64,000 bases of DNA from the NCBI GenBank assembly GCA_944336975.1, contig CALVLH010000004.1:50846-114845 (forward strand). The letters are read 5' to 3'. Origin of the DNA: an uncultured Clostridia bacterium. Its GTDB lineage: Bacteria; Bacillota; Clostridia; Christensenellales; Borkfalkiaceae. Made by a program: the position numbers and the translations under genes. This document shows, one piece after another, positions 32,666 to 41,423 of the stretch (positions are counted from its first letter, which is position 1; every line of letters begins with the position of its first letter). Below the pieces are notes generated by a model. The model was given only the letters and a program-made list of their open reading frames with translations, was not told where the DNA came from and searched no databases.

Positions 32666-33772
32666 TTAATTGAGTTCGCTGTCCGCCAGGGCAAGCGCCG
32701 CGGCGATCACTTTGTCCATGTCGTAATAGCGGTAACTGCCCAGCCGCCCGCCGAAGATGACGCCTTTTTCGCGTTCGGCGAGGGCGCGGTAGCGCGCATA
32801 CAGCGCGTCGTTCGTCTTGTCGTTGACGGGATAGTACGGTTCGAGCGAGGCGTTCCACTCTTCGGGATATTCGCGCGAGATGACCGTCTTTTCCTGCTTC
32901 CCGAACTCGAAGTGTTTGTGTTCGATGATCCGGGTATAGGGGACGGATCGTTCGGTGTAATTGACGACCGCGTTGCCCTGATAGTTGTCGGTGTCCAGGA
33001 CTTCCGTCTCGAAACGCACCGTCCGGTATTGCAGGTGTCCGAGCGAGAAGCGGAAATATTCGTCGATCATGCCCGTGAACAGCGTCTTGTCCGCGACGTC
33101 GGGGTATTTTTCACGGAACGCGAAATAATCGGTATCGGTGAGCACGTCGCTGCCTTCGAGCAGTTTTTCCGTGAGGGGATTGTAGCCGCCGATCGGGATG
33201 CCCTGCCAGCGGTCGTTGAAATAATTGTTGTCGAACGTGAAGCGGAAGGGCAGACGGCGGATGATGAAAGCGGGCAGTTCGGTACAGGAACGTCCCCACT
33301 GCTTTTCGGTATATCCCTTGATCAGCTTTTCATAGACGTCCCGCCCCGCGAGGCTGAGGGCCTGCTCTTCGAGGTTTTTCGGCTCTCCGACGGCTTCCGC
33401 GGCGCGTTGACTTTCGATCTTTGCCTTCGCCTGAGCGGGGGTAAAAACGTCGTTCCAAAGCTCATGGAAGGTGTTCATGTTGAAGGGGAGATTGTACAGT
33501 TCGTCCTTGTAACGCGCGACGGGGCTGTTGACATAGTTGTTGAACTCGACAAAGCGGTTGACGTATTCCCACACCCTGCGGTCGCTCGTGTGGAAGATGT
33601 GCGCCCCGTATTTATGGACGTTGATCCCCGCGATCTGCTCACAGTAGATGTTCCCGCCCGTGTGCGGACGGCGATCGATGACGAGACAGCGTTTCCCGCG
33701 CGCCGTCGCTTCGTGCGCGAACACGCTGCCGAACAGTCCCGCGCCGACGATGAGATAATCGTAGTGTTTCAT
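32666..33772 (-). CDS. glf: UDP-galactopyranose mutase
   Basis: The 368-residue flavoenzyme converts UDP-galactopyranose to UDP-galactofuranose for surface glycans. The N-terminal FAD-binding G-A-G-L-F-G is at residues 10-15, then D-R-R-P-H-T-G-G-N. The GLF signature includes Y-G-A-H-I-F-H-T near residue 56, and the C-terminal end has G-R-L-G-S-Y-R-Y-Y-D-M. Length is normal. The SD AAGGAGAA lies 12 bases beyond the stop of the small upstream gene, with which it forms an operon. Confidence 0.95.
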   Translation of the reverse strand: MKHYDYLIVGAGLFGSVFAHEATARGKRCLVIDRRPHTGGNIYCEQIAGINVHKYGAHIFHTSDRRVWEYVNRFVEFNNYVNSPVARYKDELYNLPFNMNTFHELWNDVFTPAQAKAKIESQRAAEAVGEPKNLEEQALSLAGRDVYEKLIKGYTEKQWGRSCTELPAFIIRRLPFRFTFDNNYFNDRWQGIPIGGYNPLTEKLLEGSDVLTDTDYFAFREKYPDVADKTLFTGMIDEYFRFSLGHLQYRTVRFETEVLDTDNYQGNAVVNYTERSVPYTRIIEHKHFEFGKQEKTVISREYPEEWNASLEPYYPVNDKTNDALYARYRALAEREKGVIFGGRLGSYRYYDMDKVIAAALALADSELN

Positions 33773-33784
33773 GCGTTCTCCTTA

Positions 33785-33958
33785 TCAGATATTGTATTTT
33801 TTTGTCGCCGTGATCACGCCTTCGTCGTCGCCGCGGATGGGGAGGCGGCGCGCCGAAAGCGCGGCGCCCACCTGTACGGGAATCAGAAGCGGTTTGTCCG
33901 GCACCACGCTTTCTTTATGGCAGGATATCACGATCTTGATATCGGGGTTGTTTCCCAT
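33785..33958 (-). CDS. Truncated DUF4422-like glycosyltransferase N-terminus (57 residues)
   Basis: The peptide I-K-I-V-I-S-C-H-K-E-S-V-V-P...I-P-V-Q-V-G-A-A-L matches the start of DUF4422 (capsular polysaccharide glycosyltransferases, normally about 250 residues). It then reads G-D-D-E-G but stops 9 residues later, before the family's N-I-S...C-E-L-T region. It has a good ribosome site (AAGGAAG) and is directly upstream of glf. It is probably a remnant of a larger gene that kept its 5' end, though a short functional protein cannot be excluded. Confidence 0.65.
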   Translation of the reverse strand: MGNNPDIKIVISCHKESVVPDKPLLIPVQVGAALSARRLPIRGDDEGVITATKKYNI

Positions 33959-34004
33959 GGCTCTTCCTTAATTTTGCGCGGCATTTTTTCCGCGCTTCCC
34001 GCAC

Positions 34005-34010
34005 ATTATA
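34005..34010 (-). promoter_or_regulatory. Extended -10 box for the glf unit
   Basis: Minus strand TGC-TATAAT lies 47 bases before the DUF4422-like ATG. No good -35 hexamer was seen. Confidence 0.5.
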
Positions 34011-34096
34011 GCACACTCTGCCCCGTTTGAAAAGTACTTGCGGGAAATTTCCCGTTGCGTTCCGTCCGCATAAGGGGGAGGAACGCAACGAAAGGG

Positions 34097-34126
34097 AAAA
34101 GCGCTCCGACGGAGCGGAGCACTTTT
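34097..34126 (-). terminator. Terminator after fba
   Basis: Minus strand stem AAAAGTGCTCCG/CGGAGCGCTTTT (one G-U pair) with a 6-base loop and T-run, 12 bases after the fba stop. Confidence 0.85.
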
Positions 34127-34138
34127 GGGATGTTTGAG

Positions 34139-35074
34139 TTACGCCTTGTTTGCGGAGCCGAGCACATCGATGATCTTGTGCTTGACCATTTCCTTCATGT
34201 TGACTCTCGCGTCGCCGAGGTACTGGCGAGGGTCGAAGTGGGAAGGATTTTCCGCAAGGTGCTTTCTGATCGCCGCGGTGAACGCGACGCGCAGGTCGGA
34301 GTCGATGTTGATCTTGCAGACGGCGAGCTTCGCCGCCTTTCTCAGTTCGGATTCGGGAATGCCGATCGCGTTGGGCATGGAGCCGCCGAACTGGTTGACG
34401 ACCGCGACCTGCTCCTGGGGAACGGAGGAAGCGCCGTGCAGGACGATGGGGAAGCCGGGCAGTCTTCTGCCGATCTCTTCGAGGATGTCGATGCGCAGTT
34501 TGGGATCCTGACCGGGTTTGAATTTATACGCGCCGTGCGAGGTGCCGATCGCGATCGCGAGGGAATCGATGCCCGTGCGGGAAGTGAACTCTTCCACTTC
34601 GTCGGGAGAGGTGAACATCGCGTCGTGATCCGCGACGTGCACGTCGTCCTCGATGCCCGCGAGCTTACCCAGCTCCGCTTCGACGACCACGCCGTGGTCG
34701 TGCGCATATTCCACGACTTTCTTGGTGATCGCGATGTTTTCTTCCCAAGGCTTGGAGGAAGCGTCGATCATGACGGAGGTGAATCCGCCGTCGATGGAAG
34801 ATTTGCAGATCTCGAAATCTGCGCCGTGGTCGAGGTGCATCGCGATGGGGATGTCCGTCGTCTCGACCGCCGCCTGCACGAGGTGACGCAGATACACGGG
34901 GTTCGCGTACTTTCTCGCGCCTGCGGATACCTGCAGGATGACGGGCGACTTGCATTCGTTCGCCGCCTCGACGATCGCCTGGATCATCTCCATATTGTTC
35001 ACGTTGAACGCGCCGACCGCATAACCGCCGTCATACGCCTTTTTGAACATTTCCTTGGTTGTTACTAAGGGCAT
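34139..35074 (-). CDS. fba: Class II fructose-bisphosphate aldolase
   Basis: The 311-residue zinc enzyme of glycolysis and gluconeogenesis cleaves fructose-1,6-bisphosphate. Seen: the substrate and metal block H-L-D-H-G-A-D near residue 80, V-E-A-E-L-G near residue 131, T-S-H-G-A-Y-K near residue 177 and H-G-A-S-S-V-P near residue 209. These match the class IIB (FbaA/GatY-like) family. SD GGAGG 7 bases before ATG. Glycolytic gap lies 1.4 kb away on the other strand under its own promoter. Confidence 0.97.
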   Translation of the reverse strand: MPLVTTKEMFKKAYDGGYAVGAFNVNNMEMIQAIVEAANECKSPVILQVSAGARKYANPVYLRHLVQAAVETTDIPIAMHLDHGADFEICKSSIDGGFTSVMIDASSKPWEENIAITKKVVEYAHDHGVVVEAELGKLAGIEDDVHVADHDAMFTSPDEVEEFTSRTGIDSLAIAIGTSHGAYKFKPGQDPKLRIDILEEIGRRLPGFPIVLHGASSVPQEQVAVVNQFGGSMPNAIGIPESELRKAAKLAVCKINIDSDLRVAFTAAIRKHLAENPSHFDPRQYLGDARVNMKEMVKHKIIDVLGSANKA

Positions 35075-35100
35075 AATAATTCCTCCGAACGTTTTTTCTC

Positions 35101-35129
35101 ATTATAAATCTTTTTTCCGAAAATTGCAA
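35101..35129 (-). promoter_or_regulatory. Promoter for fba
   Basis: Minus strand TTGCAA, 17-base spacer, TATAAT (35101-35106), 27 bases before the start. Confidence 0.75.
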
Positions 35130-35189
35130 GGGATGGACGGGAAAAGGTGTAAAATTTTGCAAAAAAGACTTTTTCCGCAAAAAAACATT

Positions 35190-35218
35190 TTGACTTGCCG
35201 CCTGAAGGGGGATATAAT
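35190..35218 (+). promoter_or_regulatory. Promoter for the aminopeptidase gene
   Basis: TTGACT (35190-35195), 17-base spacer, TATAAT (35213-35218). It is divergent from the fba promoter. Confidence 0.8.
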
Positions 35219-35268
35219 AGGGGAGAAAAAACAGATCCCGCCGCGTGCGGGGAAGGAGAAACAAGATC

Positions 35269-36384
35269 ATGAGAGATCCGAGAATCGATCGCCTTGCCGA
35301 CGTGCTGGTCAATTATTCGGTCAAGTGCAAAAAGGGCGAAAAGATCTTCATCGACCTCTACGATACGGACGCAGAGATCGGCTGCGCGCTCGTGGAAAAG
35401 GCGGAGGCGGCGGGCGGGCTGCCTTACGTCAAGATCAATTCGACGAAGGTCCGCCGCGCCATGCTGATGGGGACGAACGAAGAACATCTGAACGCGCTCG
35501 CAAAATACGAGGCGTTCATCATGAACGATATGGACTGCTATATCGCCGTGCGCGGGGCGGAGAACTCCTTCGAATATTCGGACGTGCCCGAGGAGAACAT
35601 GGCGGCGGAAGCACGGCTGTTTTCCTATCCCGTCCACCACGAGATCCGCGTCAAAAAGACCAGATGGGTGGTGCTCCGCTATCCGCTTCCTTCCATGGCG
35701 CAGGCGGCGGGGATGTCCACGGCGGCGTTCGAGAAATTCTTTTTCGATGTCTGCACGCTCGACTACGCGAAGATGGACCGCGCGATGGACGCGCTCAAAG
35801 CGCGCATGGAGCGCACGGACAAGGTGCGCCTCGTCGCAAAGGGGACCGATCTCACCTTCTCGATCAAGGGGATCCCCGCGATCAAATGCGCGGGCGAGCT
35901 GAACATCCCCGACGGGGAAGTGTACACCGCGCCCGTCCGCGAGAGCGTCAACGGCGTGATCACCTATAACGCGCCCTCCCTCAAAAACGGCATAAAGCAC
36001 GAGAACATCCGTTTCGTATTCAAAGACGGCAAGATCGTCGAAGCGACCTCGTCGGATACCGCCGCTCTGAATGCGATCCTCGATACGGACGCGGGCGCGC
36101 GTTATGTGGGAGAATTTGCGATCGGCGTCAATCCCTTCATCAACGAGCCCATGCTGGATACGCTGTTCGACGAAAAGATCGCGGGGAGCATCCACTTTAC
36201 CCCGGGGTGCTGTTACGACGACGCGTATAACGGCAATCAGTCGGGCGTGCATTGGGATCTCGTGCTCATCATGACGGAAAAGTACGGCGGCGGGGAGATC
36301 TATTTCGACGGCGAACTCATCCGCAAAGACGGGCGCTTCGTGACGGACGATCTGCTTTGTCTCAATCCCGAAGCACTCAAATGA
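35269..36384 (+). CDS. M29-family metallo-aminopeptidase
   Basis: The 371-residue cytosolic peptidase belongs to the AmpS/PepS/AmpT (M29) family, which uses two metal ions to release N-terminal residues from peptides. Ligand-bearing blocks seen: A-G-E-L-N-I-P-D-G-E-V (near 215), G-E-F-A-I-G-V-N (near 287), S-I-H-F-T-P-G (near 318) and H-W-D-L-V (near 341). Start ATG 35269 has GGAGAAACA upstream; the upstream codons at 35245 fall in the leader. Confidence 0.9.
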   Translation: MRDPRIDRLADVLVNYSVKCKKGEKIFIDLYDTDAEIGCALVEKAEAAGGLPYVKINSTKVRRAMLMGTNEEHLNALAKYEAFIMNDMDCYIAVRGAENSFEYSDVPEENMAAEARLFSYPVHHEIRVKKTRWVVLRYPLPSMAQAAGMSTAAFEKFFFDVCTLDYAKMDRAMDALKARMERTDKVRLVAKGTDLTFSIKGIPAIKCAGELNIPDGEVYTAPVRESVNGVITYNAPSLKNGIKHENIRFVFKDGKIVEATSSDTAALNAILDTDAGARYVGEFAIGVNPFINEPMLDTLFDEKIAGSIHFTPGCCYDDAYNGNQSGVHWDLVLIMTEKYGGGEIYFDGELIRKDGRFVTDDLLCLNPEALK

Positions 36385-36403
36385 GTAAAATTGCAAAAAA
36401 ACG

Positions 36404-36432
36404 TTGACGAGCGGAAAAAATTGTGATAAAAT
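36404..36432 (+). promoter_or_regulatory. Promoter for gap
   Basis: TTGACG, 17-base spacer, TAAAAT (36427-36432). The 54-base leader ends in a GGAGG ribosome site. Confidence 0.8.
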
Positions 36433-36486
36433 AGGAATGCTGATAAAGCGTTACAAACGCAACAATAAAAACGGAGGATTTTTATC

Positions 36487-37506
36487 ATGGCAAATGTAAG
36501 AGTAGCAATCAACGGATTCGGTCGTATCGGCCGTCTTGCGTTCAGACAGATGTTCGGCGCAGCAGGGTATGAGATCGTCGCGATCAACGATCTGACCAGC
36601 CCCAAGATGCTCGCTCATCTTCTCAAGTACGATTCCGCACAGGGAAGATACGAACACGCCGACACCGTGTCCGCGAACGACGAAGAGGGTACGATCACCG
36701 TCTGCGGCAAGACCATCAAGATCTATGCGGAAAAAGACGCTGCGAATCTCCCTTGGGGACAGATCGGCGTAGACGTCGTCCTTGAATGCACGGGCTTCTA
36801 TACCTCCAAGGCGAAAGCTGCGGCGCACATCACGGCAGGCGCGAAGAAAGTCGTCATTTCCGCTCCCGCGGGCAACGACCTTCCCACCATCGTGTTCAGC
36901 GTCAACGAGAAGACGCTGAAGAAGGAAGACACCATCATTTCCGCGGCTTCCTGCACGACCAACTGCCTTGCTCCCATGGCGAACACGCTCAACAAGCTCG
37001 CGAAGATCAAGAAGGGCTACATGACCACGATCCACGCATATACGGGCGACCAGATGGTGCTCGACGGACCTCACCGCAAGGGCGACCTTCGCCGTGCGCG
37101 CGCGGCGGCGGTCAACGTCGTTCCCAACTCCACGGGTGCTGCGAAGGCGATCGGCCTCGTGATCCCCGAACTCAACGGCGTTCTCGACGGATGCGCTCAG
37201 CGCGTTCCCGTTCCCACCGGCTCCCTGACGCAGCTCGTCGCTGTCTGCGAAGGCGAAGTGGATAAGGACGCGGTCAACAAGGCGATGAAGGACGCGGCTT
37301 CCGCTTCCTTCGGATACACCGAAGAAGAGCTCGTCTCCTCCGACATCATCGGCATCACCTACGGCTCGCTGTTCGACGCAACGCAGACCAAGTGCATGCC
37401 CATGGGCGACGGCACGACGCTCGTCAAGGTCGTTTCCTGGTACGACAACGAAAACTCCTACACCAGCCAGATGGTAAGAACCATCAAATATTTCGCAGAA
37501 CTTTGA
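36487..37506 (+). CDS. gap: Glyceraldehyde-3-phosphate dehydrogenase, type I
   Basis: The 339-residue NAD-dependent enzyme of glycolysis has the N-terminal Rossmann motif N-G-F-G-R-I-G-R, active-site Cys156 in A-S-C-T-T-N-C, and the ending W-Y-D-N-E-N-S-Y. Codon use here is visibly more biased (many TCC, CTC, GTC, ATC), as expected for a highly expressed gene. It forms its own unit between promoter and terminator. Confidence 0.97.
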   Translation: MANVRVAINGFGRIGRLAFRQMFGAAGYEIVAINDLTSPKMLAHLLKYDSAQGRYEHADTVSANDEEGTITVCGKTIKIYAEKDAANLPWGQIGVDVVLECTGFYTSKAKAAAHITAGAKKVVISAPAGNDLPTIVFSVNEKTLKKEDTIISAASCTTNCLAPMANTLNKLAKIKKGYMTTIHAYTGDQMVLDGPHRKGDLRRARAAAVNVVPNSTGAAKAIGLVIPELNGVLDGCAQRVPVPTGSLTQLVAVCEGEVDKDAVNKAMKDAASASFGYTEEELVSSDIIGITYGSLFDATQTKCMPMGDGTTLVKVVSWYDNENSYTSQMVRTIKYFAEL

Positions 37507-37519
37507 TCGGATCAGTTCG

Positions 37520-37554
37520 CGCCCCGCGGGGATCTCCCCGCGGGGCGTTTTTTT
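37520..37554 (+). terminator. Terminator of gap
   Basis: A 12-bp stem (37520-37531 with 37536-37547) with a 4-base loop is followed by seven T. The remaining gap to 37800 is GC-rich and shows no gene or other clear signal. Confidence 0.92.
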
Positions 37555-37810
37555 ATGCGGCTTTTGCGGAGACCGAATGTGTTTTTCCCGCGCGGGGGCG
37601 ATCGCGCGTCTTTTTCGGGCGCGCGGGGCTTCCTGCGCGTCGGCTTTTTCCCGCGGACATGAGAGGATTTGTTCGTACGGGGAGGGAGTTTTTCCGCGCC
37701 TTCGTTTGCGGCGGCGCAAAAAGGGGAAGCATCACGGCGAGGCGCCGCGCGAAAGGCGTGCCGAGCGTGCGCGCAAAGAGGCGCCCGGGTTGTAAAACGC
37801 GCGCGGGCTG

Positions 37811-37818
37811 CATACAAT
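37811..37818 (+). promoter_or_regulatory. Candidate sigma-E -10 box before yqfC
   Basis: CATACAAT matches the mother-cell sigma-E -10 consensus (CATACANT). A GTAAAA lies about 14 bases upstream. The Bacillus yqfC operon is known to be sigma-E dependent. Confidence 0.6.
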
Positions 37819-37826
37819 ATAAGAGA

Positions 37827-38093
37827 ATGAGACTGTTTGCGGAAATGCTGAAACAACTGGGCGCGGAAGAGGACGTGTGTACTTCCCGTGTGCAATATGC
37901 CGTCATCGACGGCAGGGGCGGATATTTTCAGAACGTGAAGGAGATCCGCGAGTTTTCCGATACCGCCGTCGTGTTCCGCGGCGGCAAAGGCGGCGTGCGC
38001 GTAGAGGGGGAACATCTCGCGCTGGGCAAATATTTCGGCGGCGACGCGACGGTCCTGGGGGATATTTCCCGCGTGGAGCGGTGCGAATGCTGA
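37827..38093 (+). CDS. yqfC: Sporulation protein YqfC
   Basis: This 88-residue beta-rich protein is of the YabP/YqfC family. The family is expressed in the mother cell and contributes to forespore engulfment or coat-related steps. Blocks V-C-T-S-R-V-Q-Y-A, F-R-G-G-K-G-G-V-R-V-E-G and L-G-K-Y-F-G-G-D match. It is the first gene of the conserved yqfC-yqfD-phoH-HD-ybeY-era cluster and overlaps yqfD by seven bases. Confidence 0.85.
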   Translation: MRLFAEMLKQLGAEEDVCTSRVQYAVIDGRGGYFQNVKEIREFSDTAVVFRGGKGGVRVEGEHLALGKYFGGDATVLGDISRVERCEC

Positions 38094-38947
38094 AAAGAAC
38101 GCAGATCATTGTGGAAGGATTAAGCGCGTACCGCGCGGTGGATAAGCTCGCGAAGGCGGACGTCTGCATATTCGGCGCACACAAAACGCAAAAAAACGGC
38201 GTGATCGTCGAGGTTGGTTCCAAAGACGTGAAAAAAGTTTTTGCAATTTTGCGCGGTTCGTGTTATAATGTGAAAAAGGTGCGTTATCGCGGCGCCGCCC
38301 GCTGGGGGCGCGCCGCGGTGCGCCGCGCGGGACTGCTCGCGGGAGCCGCATTGTTTTTCGCCGCCGTCGCGGGCGCGCAGTCGCGCGTTCTTCGCATCGA
38401 CGTGGTCGGCAGCGGCGCGTATTACCGCGACGAGGTCGTCGCCATCCTCTCCGAAAACGGGGTGGGGACGTTTACCCCGCCGCCCGACGGGGAGATCGTA
38501 TGCGCACAGATCTTATCGCTCCCGCGCGTGAGTTTTTGCTCCTTCCGCCATTCGGGCGGGATCCTCACCGTAGAAGTGCAGGTGAGCGACGAAACGGCGC
38601 CGCTTTCGGGCGAGGCGCTTCTCGCGCCCGTGTCGGGCGTGCTGGAAGAGCTGGTCGTCGTGCGCGGCACCGCGCGGGCGGAGGAAGGCGCAGAGGTGGA
38701 AGAAGGTCAGGTCCTCGCCGACGGCGAAGCCGTGCGCGGGGAGGAGACGGTTACGGTGCTGGTCATCGCGTGCGCGCGCATTTCCCGCCCGTTTTCCGCT
38801 CAATATGCGGCGGAGAGCGAGGCGGCGGCGCTGGCGCAGGCGATGCTGGAAACGCAGGAACTGCGCGGGGTACATATCGAAAAGACGCAGGAAGGTTGGC
38901 GCGTCGAGGGGACGGAATACGTCACCGCTTCGGTCAACTTCGGATAG
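38087..38947 (+). CDS. yqfD: Sporulation protein YqfD
   Basis: The 286-residue sporulation membrane protein has a cytoplasmic N-terminal domain (residues 1 to about 75), one membrane segment (about 82-103) and an exported part with P-V-S-G-V-L-E-E-L-V-V-V-R-G-T-A, typical of YqfD. Usual length is about 390 residues, so this version is short in the exported half. It follows yqfC as in Bacillus and is immediately followed by phoH. Confidence 0.82.
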   Translation: MLKRTQIIVEGLSAYRAVDKLAKADVCIFGAHKTQKNGVIVEVGSKDVKKVFAILRGSCYNVKKVRYRGAARWGRAAVRRAGLLAGAALFFAAVAGAQSRVLRIDVVGSGAYYRDEVVAILSENGVGTFTPPPDGEIVCAQILSLPRVSFCSFRHSGGILTVEVQVSDETAPLSGEALLAPVSGVLEELVVVRGTARAEEGAEVEEGQVLADGEAVRGEETVTVLVIACARISRPFSAQYAAESEAAALAQAMLETQELRGVHIEKTQEGWRVEGTEYVTASVNFG

Positions 38948-38961
38948 AGGAGGGGATTTTT

Positions 38962-39942
38962 ACGGCAAGGACGACGGTCACGGTCGAAACGGGCGGGTTG
39001 GACAGGCTTCAGCGCGTGCTCGGCATTTTCGACGAAAATCTGGAAACCATCGCGCGGGAACTGGAGCTTTACACGCGCGTGGAAGATACGAGGATCCTGC
39101 TCGAAGGGGAGGATCCCAACGCGCTTATCGGCGCGGAAGTGGTCAAGAGCCTGCTTTCCATCATCGAGGCGGGGGAGAATATCGACAAGAGTACCCTTCT
39201 GTACTGCATCAACCTGGCGCGGGAAGGGCACGCTTCGGACATCGAAGGCGTGATGCGCGGCGTGGTCGCAGTGACGTCCCGCGGAAAGCCCGTCAAGTGC
39301 AAGACGGTGGGGCAGAAAAATTACGTCGACGCGGTCAAGAAAAACACGGTGACGTTCGGCGTGGGGCCCGCAGGAACGGGCAAGACCTATCTCGCGGTAT
39401 GCCTGGCGGTCGCGGCGTATAAGGGCAAGCAGGTGGAGAAGATCATCCTCACCCGTCCCGCCGTGGAGGCGGGAGAAAAACTCGGGTTCCTGCCCGGGGA
39501 TCTTCAGACCAAGGTGGATCCCTATCTGCGCCCGCTCTACGACGCCTTGCAGGAGCTTTTCGGGCTGGAAACGTACGGAAAACTCATGGAAAAGGGCGTG
39601 ATCGAAGTCGCGCCGCTCGCGTATATGCGCGGCAGAACGCTGAGCAACGCGTTTGTCATCTTGGACGAGGCGCAGAACGCGACGAGAGAACAGATGAAGA
39701 TGTTCCTCACCCGCCTGGGCGAGGGCAGCAAGATGGTGGTGACGGGCGACATGACGCAGACCGACCTGCCCGAAGGCAAGTCGAGCGGACTAAAACACGC
39801 CGTGACCATCTTAAAAAACGTCGAGGACGTCGCCGTCTGCATGCTGACGGACGCGGACGTCGTGCGCCATCCTCTGGTGACGCGCATCGTGCGCGCCTAT
39901 GAACGGGAAGAGGCGCGGCGCAACAAAGGAGAAAGAAAATGA
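38962..39942 (+). CDS. phoH: PhoH-family ATPase, probable non-canonical ACG start
   Basis: The 326-residue P-loop ATPase of the PhoH/YbeZ family acts with YbeY in ribosome or RNA maturation. Walker A G-P-A-G-T-G-K-T-Y, the signature I-I-L-T-R-P-A-V-E-A-G-E and Walker B F-V-I-L-D-E-A-Q-N are present. The conserved N-terminal strand (T-T-V-T-V-E) begins just after ACG 38962, which lies 8 bases beyond a strong GAGGAGG (38947-38953). No ATG, GTG or TTG fits there; the next, TTG 38998, would cut the conserved strand. The start is therefore uncertain. Confidence 0.88.
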   Translation, partial: TARTTVTVETGGLDRLQRVLGIFDENLETIARELELYTRVEDTRILLEGEDPNALIGAEVVKSLLSIIEAGENIDKSTLLYCINLAREGHASDIEGVMRGVVAVTSRGKPVKCKTVGQKNYVDAVKKNTVTFGVGPAGTGKTYLAVCLAVAAYKGKQVEKIILTRPAVEAGEKLGFLPGDLQTKVDPYLRPLYDALQELFGLETYGKLMEKGVIEVAPLAYMRGRTLSNAFVILDEAQNATREQMKMFLTRLGEGSKMVVTGDMTQTDLPEGKSSGLKHAVTILKNVEDVAVCMLTDADVVRHPLVTRIVRAYEREEARRNKGERK

Positions 39943-41423
39943 CGGTGATTCCCAAAGTAAAACGGGTGCGGGGAACGCAGCTTCTGAAGAGCGTCTGCGT
40001 ATTCACGCTGTTTTTCCTGTCCATGCTCCTCATCATCTTCGCGATGATCGTCATCAACGATCCGGACGGCTGGACGCAGTTCATGCACGACAATTCTTCG
40101 CGCATGATCTCTTTGCTCGTCTGCACCTTTCTGCTCTATTGCATCGTATATTTCTACTATTATTATGAGGACGCGCAGTTTCTGGCGCGCCCCGCCAACA
40201 TCGCGCTCATTTTTCTCATTTTCGACGTGGCGGTCATCCTCTCGTTCGTATTCGGGAAGTACATCAGCATTTATGCGCGCCCGTCCGCGATGCTGGCGCT
40301 GCTGTGCCTGTTCCTGTTCAACCGCAGGCAGGCGATCATGTTCAACTTCGTCTATTCCCTGCTGATGTTCGTCATCGATACCTATACGAACAACTTCGTG
40401 GAGAGCGGGTGGCTGAACGCGATGTATTTCTCGCTCATGCTCAGCTTCGTGTGCGGCACGTTCTCGGTGTTCGTCGGCGGCGCGGTCAAAACGCGCGGCG
40501 GGCTTCTCCTCACGGGTACGTTCATCTCCATCCCCACGGTCGCGATCGTGCTCATGCTCGAACTGTCCGACCTCGCGCAACTCGGCTGGATCCAGGTAGT
40601 CGCTTCGGCGGGCTTCGGCATCCTCGGCTGTATGTGTTCGGCGATCCTCACGCTCGCGCTGTTGCCCGTATTCGAGGTCATGTTCAACCGTCTGACCGTC
40701 TTCCGTCTGCGCGAACTCACGCGCACGGACGCGAAGCTGCTGTTGCAGCTCAAGACGGAAGCGCCCGGCACCTTCAACCATTCGCTCATTGTGGCGCAGC
40801 TCGCGGAGGCGTGCGCGCTCGCGCTCGGGGAAAATTCCGAGCTTGCCCGTGCGGCGGCATATTACCACGACGTCGGAAAGCTCAAACAGCCCGACTGTTT
40901 CACGGAAAATCAGAGCGGTTACAACATCCATGACGAGCTCACCCCCGAGCTGTCCGCCGACATCATCCGTTCGCACACCAAAGACGGATATGATCTGCTC
41001 GTCGCCAATCATCTGCCCGAGCTGTTCGCGGATGTCGCGCGGGAACATCACGGCACGCTGCCCATCAAGTATTTCTACGCAAAGGCGCTGAAACTCACGG
41101 GCGGGGACGCGGACGTCAAAGATTATTCCTATCTCGGTCCCACGCCGAGGAGCAAGATCGCGGCGATCATCATGATCGCGGACGCGTCCGAAGCGGCGGT
41201 GCGTTCCTCTCCCGACCGCTCGGCGGAGAACGTGGAAAAGATCGTGCGCGGCATCATCGAGGAGAGGATGGATCTCGATCAGTTCGAGAATTGCGACATC
41301 ACCATGCGCGAGCTGACGATCATCAAACAAGTCATCGTCGCCGCGCTTTCGGGCGTTCATCATCACAGGGTGGAATATCCCGCGATCCGTTTCCACCGCG
41401 GAGGTTCGGTCGATGAAGAGTGA
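39939..41423 (+). CDS. Membrane HD-domain phosphohydrolase (PgpH-like, lacks extracellular domain)
   Basis: This 494-residue protein has about seven membrane helices (residues 15-260) and a C-terminal HD domain with F-N-H-S-L, Y-Y-H-D-V-G-K and a late H. It matches 7TM-HD proteins (PgpH), known c-di-AMP phosphodiesterases, but the family is usually about 700 residues, with a large extracellular 7TMR-HDED domain after the first helix. Here only about 20 residues stand in that place. It overlaps phoH by four bases (ATGA) and ybeY by eleven. Confidence 0.87.
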   Translation: MTVIPKVKRVRGTQLLKSVCVFTLFFLSMLLIIFAMIVINDPDGWTQFMHDNSSRMISLLVCTFLLYCIVYFYYYYEDAQFLARPANIALIFLIFDVAVILSFVFGKYISIYARPSAMLALLCLFLFNRRQAIMFNFVYSLLMFVIDTYTNNFVESGWLNAMYFSLMLSFVCGTFSVFVGGAVKTRGGLLLTGTFISIPTVAIVLMLELSDLAQLGWIQVVASAGFGILGCMCSAILTLALLPVFEVMFNRLTVFRLRELTRTDAKLLLQLKTEAPGTFNHSLIVAQLAEACALALGENSELARAAAYYHDVGKLKQPDCFTENQSGYNIHDELTPELSADIIRSHTKDGYDLLVANHLPELFADVAREHHGTLPIKYFYAKALKLTGGDADVKDYSYLGPTPRSKIAAIIMIADASEAAVRSSPDRSAENVEKIVRGIIEERMDLDQFENCDITMRELTIIKQVIVAALSGVHHHRVEYPAIRFHRGGSVDEE

